A stretch of 14,438 bases of DNA from Roseibacillus sp. (GCA_002723015.1 PBNG01000077.1:1-14438), one strand, 5' to 3'; shown: positions 1 to 8,604, counted from the first letter of the stretch. The notes: generated by a model from the sequence alone, not told the origin. Program-made: numbers and translations.

Positions 1-1
1 A

Positions 2-2491
2 ATGACCGATCGCGGTGAAGGTCGCTACTCTGCATCAATTCCCGGACAATCAGGGGGCCGCAAAGTACAGTTTTATGTTGCCGGTCGCGACAGAAACGGG
101 GGCACCTCTTTCATCCCACGGACCGGGCCCGATTCTCACGCCATCATCCCGTGGGACGACGGGCAGGCTAACCTCGATTACGGAGACTGCCAACCCAACA
201 ACTTCCGGATCGTCATGACCAATGCCGACCGGGACTTTCTTCACCGGGAGACCGAAGTCATGAGCAACGACCGTATCGGGTGCACCATCATCTACAATGA
301 GAGCGAGATCTACTACAACTGCGGAGTCCGCCTGAAGGGAAGTCAACGCGGTCGAAACAAGCCTGTTCGAGTCGGATTCAACGTCCGCTTTCCGGATGAC
401 CAACCATTCCTCGGAGCTCACTCAGTCGTGGCTGTGGACCGTAGTGGTGCCGGCGATCAGTTCAGTCAGAAGGAAATGCTGGTCAAGCACATCGTCAGTC
501 GCGCCGGTAACATTCCAGGCATGAATGATGATCTGATCCGAGTCATCGCGCCCCGCTCTGCTCAAACCGGTTCCGCCATGCTACTGAAATCAAAGTTCGA
601 TGATGAATGGCTCGAGCACCAGTTCCCCGATGGCGACGAAGGAACCATGTTCGAGTATGAGTTGATCTACTATCCCACCAGCACCGCCGGCGGTGGCCCA
701 GAGGACCTCAAACGACCGAACCCTGATAGTGTGGCAGGAGTCTCCATGCGCAGCATTAGTGGCCGCCGAAACAAGGAACTCTACCGCTATCACTGGCAGA
801 TCGATAATAATAAGGACGCCGACGACTATGAGCCCCTGATAGAAATGCTGATCGCGATGGGACTCAGCGGAAATTCCTACCGTGATGCAACCAACGAACT
901 TCTGGATGTGGATCAGTGGCTACGTTCCTTTGCAGTCCAGGTGCTCTGTGGTATTGGCGACAACTACAGCAGTGGGTCACAGCACAACGCGGTCTTCTAC
1001 TTCCGGCCCAGCGACGGAAAGGCTCTGTATTTCCCTTGGGACATGGATTTCTCGTTCAATCGAGGAGCTACTTCGGGCCTCACTCCAAACGGAGATCTCG
1101 ATAAACTCCTCGCAGCCAGCCCTGCCAACGAACGAGCCTACTACGGACACATCCTCGACATCGTCAACACCAGCTTCAATTCCGCATACATCAACGAATG
1201 GATCGACCACTATCAGTGCTTCCTCACCGGCAATCAACCAAGCCTTTCCACATTCAGATCCTACATCAACACCAGAAGCAGGCATGCCGCTAACCTTATT
1301 AATAATGCGGTTACTAACATCCCCTACCGCATCAACACCCCTGATGGTATGGAGACTAACCAGTCCTTCATCACCGTCTCAGGAGACGGCTGGGTTGATG
1401 TGCGTGAGATTCGCTTTTCGGGCGGAGGTGCTCTGCCCATCACCTGGACAGACAACAACAGCTGGGAGGTTACTGTCCCGGTCTCACCGGGAGCCAACAC
1501 CATCACCCTCGAGGCGGTTGGTTTTGATGGAGTAGTGATCTCGCGGGACAGCGTGGACATTACGGGCTCCAGCACTCTGGCCCCTGCTACCGCGGCTAAT
1601 TTTGCGATTACTGAGTTCAATTACCATCCAGGCCCTCCCACGGCGGACGAACAGATCGCCGGCTTCCTCGATTCCGACGCCTTTGAGTTTATCGAGATGC
1701 AGAATCTTAGCGAAACTCAGGCGATCGACCTTACCAATCTCGCCTTCACCAACGGCATCACTTTCAACTTCCCCTCCTCTACCCTCGATCCGGGCGCGCG
1801 AGTAATCGTTGCGGGAAATGAAGCCGCCTTCATCCACCGCTATGGAGGAGGGCTCCCCGTCATCGGGCAGTATCAAATCAGCAATTCGAACAGGCTCTCC
1901 AATGATGGGGAACGGCTTCGATTAGAAGACGCCTCCGGAACTGCCATATCCGACTTCACCTATAACGAGGGAGCCCCATGGCCATCCAGCGCCGATGGCT
2001 TCGGCTATTCGCTTGTCCTAATGTGCCCCGGGCTCAATGACCCCACTCTTCCTCAGAGCTGGCGAACCAGCGCAACCGTGAACGGCAACGCCAACGGAAG
2101 CGACACTATCGATCTCGCCACCTGGATGGTTACCAATAGAGTGCTAGACCTCTCCTTTGACGACGATGGTGACCGCAGCGCCTCCCTTCTCGAATTCGCC
2201 ACGGGCCGCGATCCCAATATCTTTGACGCAACAGATGAGGTCGAATCAGCTATTGTCGAAACCGATGGACAGCTCTTTGCGGCAATGGTCTTCCGGCAAC
2301 AGATTGGTGCAGATGAAATATCATTCCGGGGTGAGAGTTCTGGCGACCTCGTCAACTGGACAGACGGCCCCCTCTATCTCGGACGTACAAATAATGGCGA
2401 CGGCACAAGCTCAGTCTGGTTTGTGAGTAACCGCGCAATAGGGACTAGTGAACGCGAATTTCTCCGCCTTGAGATAACCACCAAGCCATGA
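2..2491 (+). CDS. CotH-type kinase-fold plus lamin-tail domain surface protein (5' partial)
   Basis: Large, probably exported protein, seen from inside its N-terminal half. The first ~50 residues look like the end of an immunoglobulin-like module that usually precedes CotH in these proteins (YSASIPGQSGGRKVQFYVAG). A CotH domain spans about residues 65-440, with the substrate-loop signature GVRLKGSQRGRNKP (108-121) and the active-site-like PWDMDFSF (345-352). CotH proteins are atypical kinases that phosphorylate proteins in Bacillus spores; the substrate here is unknown. A small beta domain follows (about 450-525). Next comes a lamin-tail domain (533-675), then an aspartate-rich calcium-binding-like stretch (FDDDGDRSASLLEFATGRDP, about 719-738) and a C-terminal domain common in Verrucomicrobiota. 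The ATG at base 2 is unlikely to be the true start, because there is no signal peptide and the first module is already incomplete. It ends in TGA, convergent with the next gene. Confidence 0.85.
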   Translation: MTDRGEGRYSASIPGQSGGRKVQFYVAGRDRNGGTSFIPRTGPDSHAIIPWDDGQANLDYGDCQPNNFRIVMTNADRDFLHRETEVMSNDRIGCTIIYNESEIYYNCGVRLKGSQRGRNKPVRVGFNVRFPDDQPFLGAHSVVAVDRSGAGDQFSQKEMLVKHIVSRAGNIPGMNDDLIRVIAPRSAQTGSAMLLKSKFDDEWLEHQFPDGDEGTMFEYELIYYPTSTAGGGPEDLKRPNPDSVAGVSMRSISGRRNKELYRYHWQIDNNKDADDYEPLIEMLIAMGLSGNSYRDATNELLDVDQWLRSFAVQVLCGIGDNYSSGSQHNAVFYFRPSDGKALYFPWDMDFSFNRGATSGLTPNGDLDKLLAASPANERAYYGHILDIVNTSFNSAYINEWIDHYQCFLTGNQPSLSTFRSYINTRSRHAANLINNAVTNIPYRINTPDGMETNQSFITVSGDGWVDVREIRFSGGGALPITWTDNNSWEVTVPVSPGANTITLEAVGFDGVVISRDSVDITGSSTLAPATAANFAITEFNYHPGPPTADEQIAGFLDSDAFEFIEMQNLSETQAIDLTNLAFTNGITFNFPSSTLDPGARVIVAGNEAAFIHRYGGGLPVIGQYQISNSNRLSNDGERLRLEDASGTAISDFTYNEGAPWPSSADGFGYSLVLMCPGLNDPTLPQSWRTSATVNGNANGSDTIDLATWMVTNRVLDLSFDDDGDRSASLLEFATGRDPNIFDATDEVESAIVETDGQLFAAMVFRQQIGADEISFRGESSGDLVNWTDGPLYLGRTNNGDGTSSVWFVSNRAIGTSEREFLRLEITTKP

Positions 2492-2524
2492 TGTTGAAAT
2501 GCGCCTTCTGGGAGGACCCTCACC

Positions 2525-2563
2525 ATGATGAAACCAGGAACTCTCAGGGAATCACCACCCTGA
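2525..2563 (+). other. Tiny possible ORF with a good Shine-Dalgarno, overlapping a hairpin
   Basis: In the 238-bp convergent gap between the first CotH gene and selO, GGAGGA (2511-2516) lies 8 nt before an ATG that opens a 12-codon frame (MMKPGTLRESPP) ending in TGA at 2561-2563. The end of this frame overlaps a 6-bp hairpin (2544-2549 with 2558-2563), and an 8-bp inverted repeat (2540-2547 with 2589-2596) encloses the area. It has no T-tract that would make it a normal terminator. It may be chance; no other gene was seen in this gap. Confidence 0.15.
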
Positions 2564-2729
2564 AAAACGCTCTACCACCGGTGACAGGCTGAGAGTGTTG
2601 CATGAGACTTCCAGTTCCCGCTCTTCCTGTGCTTGAGCCAAGATGAATGCTGATCTCCGGCTCCTCGCACTCTAATCCGGATCTCTGTCGCTCCGTAGTC
2701 CGGGGAGCTCGATCACCAAGCCGACGGGA

Positions 2730-4178
2730 TCAGGTCCCGCAAAACGTCTTGGTAACACACTGCTCAGCCCTGGGGGCCTCTTCCAGTTCTTCGAATCGAG
2801 GATCGTCGTCGAAGGGCCTCGCCAAGCCGTCTACGAGCCGGTGAAATACAGAAAAGTCACCCCCTGCAGCTGCTTCGATAGCCTCCTCGATACGGTGATT
2901 ACGCGGAATGCGCCGGGGGTTGCAGCTCCGGATTCGATCAAGGTCGGGCCCGCCTCCAGCCAAGGTGCTCCACTCCTTGAGCCACCGGTCAAGCTCCGCG
3001 TGGTCAGAGAACTCGGCCCGGATCCCATCCTCTCGGCCACTTGCCGCGTCACCTAAAGCGCTGAAGAAGCGTGTGAAGTCAACCTGCACCTTCTCCAGCA
3101 GTTCAAGAGTGGCCCGAATCCAAGGACCGGTTCGATCCTCCACCGTTCGCAAACCGAACTTATCGGCAAAGCCCCGGTAGTATTCTTCCTGAAAGTACTC
3201 CTCAAATTTCGCAAGGACGCCTTCCACCGCCTCCACCTTCTCCTCCTCGTGACCGCCCAGCAGCGGCAGAAGTGTTTCTGCAAAGCGCACCAGGTTCCAG
3301 AGCGCAATAGTAGGTTGCTGATCCCATGCGTAACGCCCTCCACGGTCAATCGAACTGAAGACCTTGCCGAAGGAAAAGGCATCGAGAAAGGCGCATGGCC
3401 CAAAGTCAATAGTCTCCCCTGATACCGCGACGTTGTCCGTATTCATCACCCCGTGGACAAATCCGAGTTGCATCCATTTCGCCACAAGCACCGCCTGTCG
3501 TTTCACGACAGCCGACAGAAGCGCGGTCCACGGCTCGGCCTCCCCCGCGAGTTCCGGATAGTGGCGTGTAACGACATGGTTCCCCAGCACGCGAAGCGCC
3601 TCGTCATCACTCCGTGCATGGAAATACTGGAAGGTTCCTACCCTTATGTGACTTGCCGCAACTCGGGTCAATATTCCTCCAGGCATTGGCTCCTCGCGGT
3701 GAACTGTCTCTCCCGTCGCCACGGCCGCGAGAGCCCGCGTAGTCGGTATTCCTAAAGCCGCCATGGCCTCGCTGACAACATACTCCCGCAGAACCGGACC
3801 AAGAGGCGATTTCCCATCTCCGCCCCGCGACCACGGCGTGCGCCCGGACCCTTTCAACTGCAGGTCCCGGCGGTGCCCACCCCGGTCTACCAACTCGCCA
3901 AGCAGGACCGCCCGACCATCCCCGAGTTGGGGTACCCATCCACCGAACTGGTGGCCAGCGTAGGCCTGTGCGATTGGCTCGGCGCCTTCTGGCACCTCGT
4001 TTCCGGACAGCACTGCCACCCCCGCTGGGGATTCTAGCCACTCCGGATCAATCCCCAATTCGCCCGCCAGACTCCGGTTGACCCGCACCAGGCAGGGGTC
4101 TGGAGCGCGTGCAGGCCTGACGCGCTCAAAAAAGCGATCCGGCATCCGGGCGTAGGTATTGTCGAAGCTGATCGCCAT
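2730..4178 (-). CDS. selO: Protein adenylyltransferase SelO (YdiU/UPF0061 family)
   Basis: SelO is a pseudokinase-fold enzyme that binds ATP in a flipped orientation and transfers AMP to Ser/Thr/Tyr of proteins, linked to redox homeostasis. The chosen start gives 482 residues, close to the ~480 of bacterial SelO, beginning MAISFDNTYARMPDRFF, the usual family N-terminus. Visible signatures are QAYAGHQFGGWVPQLGDGRA, LKGSGRTPWSRGGDGK (Lys109 and Arg113 in the nucleotide site), SHIRVGTFQYF, GFVHGVMNTDN (Asn246/Asp248) and TIDFGPCAFLD (Asp258, metal-binding DFG equivalent). The C-terminus is TFCGT, so a Cys stands third from the end, where human SELENOO has selenocysteine. An in-frame ATG at 4196 would add six residues. 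The open frame runs on to 4445 but would overlap the divergent gene and encode unrelated sequence. No signal peptide: cytoplasmic. It is flanked by two CotH genes on the opposite strand. Confidence 0.95.
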   Translation of the reverse strand: MAISFDNTYARMPDRFFERVRPARAPDPCLVRVNRSLAGELGIDPEWLESPAGVAVLSGNEVPEGAEPIAQAYAGHQFGGWVPQLGDGRAVLLGELVDRGGHRRDLQLKGSGRTPWSRGGDGKSPLGPVLREYVVSEAMAALGIPTTRALAAVATGETVHREEPMPGGILTRVAASHIRVGTFQYFHARSDDEALRVLGNHVVTRHYPELAGEAEPWTALLSAVVKRQAVLVAKWMQLGFVHGVMNTDNVAVSGETIDFGPCAFLDAFSFGKVFSSIDRGGRYAWDQQPTIALWNLVRFAETLLPLLGGHEEEKVEAVEGVLAKFEEYFQEEYYRGFADKFGLRTVEDRTGPWIRATLELLEKVQVDFTRFFSALGDAASGREDGIRAEFSDHAELDRWLKEWSTLAGGGPDLDRIRSCNPRRIPRNHRIEEAIEAAAGGDFSVFHRLVDGLARPFDDDPRFEELEEAPRAEQCVTKTFCGT

Positions 4179-4202
4179 GCCCCATGGTCGGCCCATAATC
4201 CA

Positions 4203-4214
4203 GAATTGCAATTC
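4203..4214. promoter_or_regulatory. 12-bp perfect palindrome in the selO/CotH divergent intergenic region
   Basis: GAATTGCAATTC is a perfect palindrome in the short gap between selO and the divergent CotH gene. It lies 24 bp upstream of the selO ATG at 4178 and 67 bp upstream of the CotH ATG at 4282. It could be an operator for a dimeric regulator or a chance AT-rich palindrome. No convincing -35/-10 pair was identified around it. Confidence 0.25.
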
Positions 4215-4281
4215 CCTCCCTCTCCGGCAATTTTGTAACTTGCTTTGTTCTTCTAGCTGGGAAGGAAAGGAGCGGGAACCC

Positions 4282-6699
4282 ATGATCTTGAAACCATTAC
4301 AAACCCTGCTCGCCATCGGACTCCTGATGGCTTCTTCGGCTTCGGCCCGTCTGTATATCACCGAATTCATGGCAGACAACCAAGCGACCGTCGAAGACGA
4401 GGATGGTGACTCCCCTGACTGGATCGAGATCTTTAACTCTGGCACTGAGGCCGTTAATCTCGAGGGTTACTTCCTCACCGACGCGGCAGACACGCTCACC
4501 ATGTGGCGGTTTCCAGCGGTTGAGCTTGCCGAGAATGGTTTCATGCTCGTCTTCGCTTCGGGAAAAGACCGTCGCGACCCCGATTCGCAACTTCATACCA
4601 ACTTCAGGCTTTCCAGCGATGGGGAGTATCTCGCCCTCGTCAATCCGGACGGGAGCTCAATCGTTGCCGAATTCGGCACCCCAGAAAATCCGATTCCTGA
4701 ACAGTTTGAGGATTCCTCCTACGGCCTCATGCAGGGAGGCGGCCTGACTCCCACAATCTTCATTAGTCCGTCAAAACAGGTCAGCGTTATCATTCCCGCA
4801 GACGACTCACTTGGCGGTGACTGGACCGAGCAAGAGTTTGATGATTCCGGATGGCAAGCAGCCCAGATGGGGATCGGCTACGACGAGAACGACACCTACA
4901 CTCAGGAGTTCGGAACAAATGGCGATCTCGGCAATGACTTCAACGGCGTAAACACATCGATCTACATCCGCATTCCCTTCGTGATCAGTGATCCGGCTAC
5001 CATCACCAGCCTCACCCTCAGGATGAAATATGATGACGGCTTCGTCGCCTATCTCAATGACTCCGTGGTTGCCGATGCCAATGCACCAGGAGGATTGACG
5101 TGGAACTCTGAGGCAACTGGCAACCACTCAGACGGCGAGGCAGTAACCTTTCTGGATTGGGACATCACCTCTTTCGTGGACAGATTGACCTCAGGAACAA
5201 ATGTTCTGGCCATTCATGGACTCAATGACGGACTCACCAGTTCCGACATGCTCATCGCCGCCGAACTCCGGGGCACACGAATCACCGACCCGTCACTTGG
5301 AGGGCCCGGTTATCTGGCCACACCCTCACCCCGCACCTTCAACGGTGACACCTTTGATGGGTTTGTTGGCGACACTTCGTTTAATATTGACCGCGGTTTC
5401 TTTGAGGAAGCCTTTGACCTTGAAATCACCTCCTCGACCGAGGGTGCTGAGATTCGTTATACCCTCGACGGAAGCCCTCCTGACTCCAACAGAGGACGGG
5501 TCTACACCGGACCCATCCCGATTACCGGCACAACAGTCGTGCGCGCCATGGCTCACCTCACCGGATTAAGACCGACTAATATCGATACCCAGACTTACCT
5601 CTTTCCCGAGGACATCGTCAATCAGCCCCGGATGCGAAGCTCGGTTACTCAGTCTGCGACCCTTGGTCGCCAGATGGTTAGCTCTCTTAAGGCCGTTCCG
5701 ACCGTCTCAATAGTGACTGACAATCCTGGCCCATTCCAGAATGAGGGAGGGAGCAATATCCGTAGCGAATCACCGACATCCGTGGAAATGATCTTTCCGG
5801 ATGGGAGAGTCGGGTTCCAGGAGAACGCCGGGCTGAAGCACTTCGGAGGGTATTACACCAACTTCCCAAAGAAGAGCTTTCGTATCGGCTTCCGGTCACA
5901 ATACGGGGCAACCAAGGTGAAATATCCTCTCTTTGACGGATTCGAATACAAACATTACCCACCGACTGACCGCTTTGATATCATGGACTTGCGTAGCGGC
6001 TCTCATGATATGCGCTCAAGGGGAGCCTATATGTCTAACAGGTTCACTGACGATTCCATGCTGGATATGGGTAACCTGGCGCCGCACGGACGCTTTGTAC
6101 ACGTCTACCTCAACGGCAGTTACTGGGGACAATACCACCTGCGTGAGCGATGGAATGCCGACATGGCTTCAAGCTATTTGGGAGGCCCCAAGGCTGACTA
6201 CGACGCAGTCAACCTGAATGACGGATTCCGCAATGATGAAAAAGTCTATGACGGTGACGGCGTCTTCTGGAACGAAGCAAAAGACTTGGCGTCAGGATCT
6301 AACCCATGGGCAAACAACAATAATAATATCGACGTCGCCAATCTGATCGACTTCATGCTGCTCTGGGTGAGCGGTGATTCCGAAAGTGAAGTCAGGCTGC
6401 TTGGATCCAGAGCCCAGGGACAACCCTTCCGCTTTCAGATGAAGGATGCTGATGGATACCTGCGAAGTACCAATCGCTCAGTCACCAATTCCGGCCCCCT
6501 TGAATTGATGTCACGGCTGCGAAACGGCAACACTGATTTTGCCATGCTGGTCGCCGACCGCATCCACATGCACTTCTTCAATGACGGGGCATTGACACCT
6601 GCAAAAAACATCGAGCGCCTGCAAAAGCGTGTCGATGAAGCCCGCCCCGGGTTTATTGCTGAGTCTGCTCGCTGGGGAGATCGCTTTCGCGAATATTAG
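4282..6699 (+). CDS. Secreted lamin-tail/CotH protein, N-terminal part ended by an in-frame TAG
   Basis: The start at 4282 is supported by AAAGGAG about nine bases upstream and by a signal peptide (residues 1-22, lysine then LLAIGLLMASSASA). Domains in order: lamin-tail domain (24-145, LYITEFMADN…DWIEIFNSG); a galactose-binding-like beta domain (about 165-335, DDSGWQAAQMGIGYDEN … YDDGFVAYLND); a chitobiase C-terminal-like module (376-445, EIRYTLDGSPPDS); and a CotH domain (about 473-800, AGLKHFGGYYTNFPKKSFRI, NGSYWGQYHLRERW, FRFQMKDADGYLRS). It lacks the PWDxD signature seen in the neighbouring CotH protein, with KDADG in a similar place. Frame 1 stops at codon 806 (TAG, 6697-6699). The next codons in the same frame continue the family sequence (DWVNYQQNLVNNHF), so the stop interrupts a protein that should be about 1425 residues. 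Without readthrough the product would be a secreted 805-residue protein. Confidence 0.85.
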   Translation: MILKPLQTLLAIGLLMASSASARLYITEFMADNQATVEDEDGDSPDWIEIFNSGTEAVNLEGYFLTDAADTLTMWRFPAVELAENGFMLVFASGKDRRDPDSQLHTNFRLSSDGEYLALVNPDGSSIVAEFGTPENPIPEQFEDSSYGLMQGGGLTPTIFISPSKQVSVIIPADDSLGGDWTEQEFDDSGWQAAQMGIGYDENDTYTQEFGTNGDLGNDFNGVNTSIYIRIPFVISDPATITSLTLRMKYDDGFVAYLNDSVVADANAPGGLTWNSEATGNHSDGEAVTFLDWDITSFVDRLTSGTNVLAIHGLNDGLTSSDMLIAAELRGTRITDPSLGGPGYLATPSPRTFNGDTFDGFVGDTSFNIDRGFFEEAFDLEITSSTEGAEIRYTLDGSPPDSNRGRVYTGPIPITGTTVVRAMAHLTGLRPTNIDTQTYLFPEDIVNQPRMRSSVTQSATLGRQMVSSLKAVPTVSIVTDNPGPFQNEGGSNIRSESPTSVEMIFPDGRVGFQENAGLKHFGGYYTNFPKKSFRIGFRSQYGATKVKYPLFDGFEYKHYPPTDRFDIMDLRSGSHDMRSRGAYMSNRFTDDSMLDMGNLAPHGRFVHVYLNGSYWGQYHLRERWNADMASSYLGGPKADYDAVNLNDGFRNDEKVYDGDGVFWNEAKDLASGSNPWANNNNNIDVANLIDFMLLWVSGDSESEVRLLGSRAQGQPFRFQMKDADGYLRSTNRSVTNSGPLELMSRLRNGNTDFAMLVADRIHMHFFNDGALTPAKNIERLQKRVDEARPGFIAESARWGDRFREY
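6697..6699 (+). other. In-frame amber codon inside a CotH/lamin-tail gene
   Basis: The reading frames 4282-6699 and 6700-8559 are in the same phase with nothing missing between them; only this TAG separates them. Coding before it (ESARWGDRFREY) and after it (DWVNYQQNLVNNHFRG) is the usual linker that follows CotH and precedes the chitobiase-like module. A single substitution from CAG, AAG, TGG or TAT/TAC would restore the gene. The small gene at 9774 uses TAG as a genuine stop directly before its terminator, which argues against genome-wide reassignment of TAG. Confidence 0.8.
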
Positions 6700-6759
6700 G
6701 ACTGGGTCAACTACCAGCAGAACCTCGTAAACAACCACTTCAGGGGTCTCACCAACACA

Positions 6760-8559
6760 ATGATTGGACGCTTCAGGGCGAGCGGCATGTATCCGGATAC
6801 CATCGCGCCTGTGTTCAGTCAGCATGGAGGCTCAATACTGGCGACCACACCTGTCACGATGTCAACTGATGCTGACACAATCTACTACACTCTTGATGGA
6901 AGTGATCCGAGGCTGCCCGGGGGAGTTCCCAACCCAACGGCCACCCTCGCTTCCTTCGGCGGTGGAAATCAGGTCGATTCTCCGCAAACCTTCATCACGA
7001 CCGGGCATATGTGGAAGTATCTTGATGATGGGAGCGATCAGGGCACAGGCTGGCGAGAGAGTGGTTTCGATGACTCCTCCTGGGCCGAGGGACGGTCTGA
7101 ACTCGGCTACGGATCCGACGGCGAGGGAGCCGGGACGACAGTGTCCTTCGGCCCGGACAGTAGCAACAAGTATGCTACCACCTACTTCCGCACCACGGTG
7201 GACGTTCCTGACCCATCCCGCTTCCTCCGGTTCACACTTCGCTTGAAATATGATGATGCTGCCGCGGTCTACCTCAATGGCTCTGAAATCGTTCGCACCC
7301 CGAATCTTCCCTCTGGAGCAGCTTACGACCAGTATGCCAGCAGCCCCACCAGCAACGAGGATGCCTGGTCAGACTATACCGTTCCGATTACAGTCTTCCG
7401 GGCAGGTGCAAACAGGATCGCGGTTGAGGTCCACCAGGGAAGCGGAACCAGCTCGGACATGCGTATGGATCTTGTCCTACGGGGCGAAACCACGGCCGGT
7501 GGCGGGGGCGGTGGGAATAACATTTCGGACCCTTTTTTCCTGAGCGAACCGGTCAGGCTGCGTGCTCGCGCCTACGATAACGACACGGGAGAGTGGAGCG
7601 CCCTGAACGAAGCTTTCTTCACTCTTGATACTGAACCTGCGGGCCCCGGAAATATCGTTATTTCTGAAATTAATTTTCATCCCACTAATCCGGTCTCAGT
7701 GGCTGAATCCTCCGTCAGCAACGACCGCGATGATTATGAGTTCCTCGAGCTTCTCAATATCGGGCCCCGATCAATAGATCTTACCGGGGTCCGGTTCGGC
7801 GCAGGAATTAATTTCTCGTTTCCCGTGAACACAGTCCTGCCCCCCGGAGCCCGCTTGGTTCTGCTCCGCGATCAACTCGCATACGAAGCCCGCTACGGGT
7901 CTCTTCCCTCAACACCTTGGTTCCCGTATACCGGGCGCCTCAGCAACGATGGGGAACTTCTCACGCTGCTGAGTGCAGATTCAGATCCCATCCTCAGCTT
8001 CTCCTACAACGATCAATCTCCATGGCCTCCTCAGGCTGACGGATTTGGTGCAAGCCTGATTCTGGTGAATCCGGGAGAAAACCCTGATCATGGACAGCCC
8101 TCCAACTGGGTAGCTAGCCGTTATTCCGGAGGTTCCCCCGGCGCGCCAGAACCTTTCGATGAGGACTACGACAACTGGGCCGCAGACAGGCGTCTCGAGG
8201 GAGGTCCGGACGACGATGATGATTCTGATACCATCAGCAATTTCATGGAGTTTCTTCATGGGTCAGATCCGGTCTCTGCTAACCAGCGTCCACTACTGGA
8301 ACTTCGTCTGGAGAATCTGGAGATAAACAATGTAACCAATGAATATCTCGTCATCAGCTTCCAACGAAATCTTCAGGCCCGGGGCTCGCTTTACGTCGAA
8401 CTCTCTGATGACCTCGTAGTCTGGCAATCCGGGGCAGGGCTGACTGAAATCCTCGGTCAAGTTGACAACGGCGATGGCACCGCAACGGTGACAGTTCGCC
8501 TCATTACCCCTCCGGAGCCCACCAATCGCACGCGCTTCATCCGCCTCCGGGGAGAGTGA
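6760..8559 (+). CDS. C-terminal part of the amber-interrupted CotH/lamin-tail protein
   Basis: In-frame continuation of the 4282 gene; the homologous coding really begins at 6700 and the first ATG after the TAG is at 6760. From 6760: a chitobiase C-terminal-like module (about 14-65, TIYYTLDGSDPRLPGG), a second galactose-binding-like beta domain (about 80-243, LRLKYDDAAAVYLNGSE), a poly-glycine linker (residues 247-252), and a lamin-tail domain (about 297-440, IVISEINFHPTNP … GRLSNDGELLTLLS). After these come an aspartate-rich calcium-binding-like stretch (GGPDDDDDSDTISNFMEFLH, about 481-500) and the C-terminal DNGDGTATVTVR domain. These last modules match the end of the first CotH gene in the window in order and style. 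There is no signal peptide and no good ribosome site (AGGGG about 14 bases before the ATG), so independent translation into an exported product is unlikely. It is either dead coding after a nonsense mutation or reached by readthrough. It ends in TGA. Confidence 0.75.
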   Translation: MIGRFRASGMYPDTIAPVFSQHGGSILATTPVTMSTDADTIYYTLDGSDPRLPGGVPNPTATLASFGGGNQVDSPQTFITTGHMWKYLDDGSDQGTGWRESGFDDSSWAEGRSELGYGSDGEGAGTTVSFGPDSSNKYATTYFRTTVDVPDPSRFLRFTLRLKYDDAAAVYLNGSEIVRTPNLPSGAAYDQYASSPTSNEDAWSDYTVPITVFRAGANRIAVEVHQGSGTSSDMRMDLVLRGETTAGGGGGGNNISDPFFLSEPVRLRARAYDNDTGEWSALNEAFFTLDTEPAGPGNIVISEINFHPTNPVSVAESSVSNDRDDYEFLELLNIGPRSIDLTGVRFGAGINFSFPVNTVLPPGARLVLLRDQLAYEARYGSLPSTPWFPYTGRLSNDGELLTLLSADSDPILSFSYNDQSPWPPQADGFGASLILVNPGENPDHGQPSNWVASRYSGGSPGAPEPFDEDYDNWAADRRLEGGPDDDDDSDTISNFMEFLHGSDPVSANQRPLLELRLENLEINNVTNEYLVISFQRNLQARGSLYVELSDDLVVWQSGAGLTEILGQVDNGDGTATVTVRLITPPEPTNRTRFIRLRGE

Positions 8560-8590
8560 GTCCCACCACTGACGAGCCTGGATCTCACGG

Positions 8591-8604
8591 GCACTTCGAA
8601 GTGC
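8591..8604. promoter_or_regulatory. 14-bp perfect palindrome between the CotH gene and the transglutaminase-like gene
   Basis: GCACTTCGAAGTGC is a perfect palindrome 32 bp after the CotH stop and 109 bp before the transglutaminase-like start. As RNA it could form a 5-bp stem with a 4-base loop, but no T-tract follows, so it is not a typical intrinsic terminator. It may be a regulator site or a weak hairpin. The rest of this 153-bp gap holds pyrimidine-rich sequence with no clear promoter. Confidence 0.3.

Noticed and set aside
3607..4041. 144-codon open frame on the minus strand inside selO
   Set aside because: Arg/Gly/Pro-rich shadow of the selO coding sequence in another frame, with no recognisable domain.
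4159..4281. Upstream extension of the second CotH gene to an ATG at 4159
   Set aside because: It would overlap selO and bury the signal peptide; ATG 4282 has a proper ribosome site and starts a clear signal sequence.
4196..4445. Upstream extension of the selO reading frame to an ATG at 4445
   Set aside because: It overlaps the start of the divergent CotH gene, including its signal peptide, and encodes sequence unlike SelO; the family N-terminus begins at 4178 (or 4196).
6697..6699. Genome-wide reassignment of TAG to a sense codon
   Set aside because: The YRG-repeat gene ends in TAG only about 20 bases before a strong terminator, so TAG functions as a stop in this genome; context-dependent readthrough remains possible.
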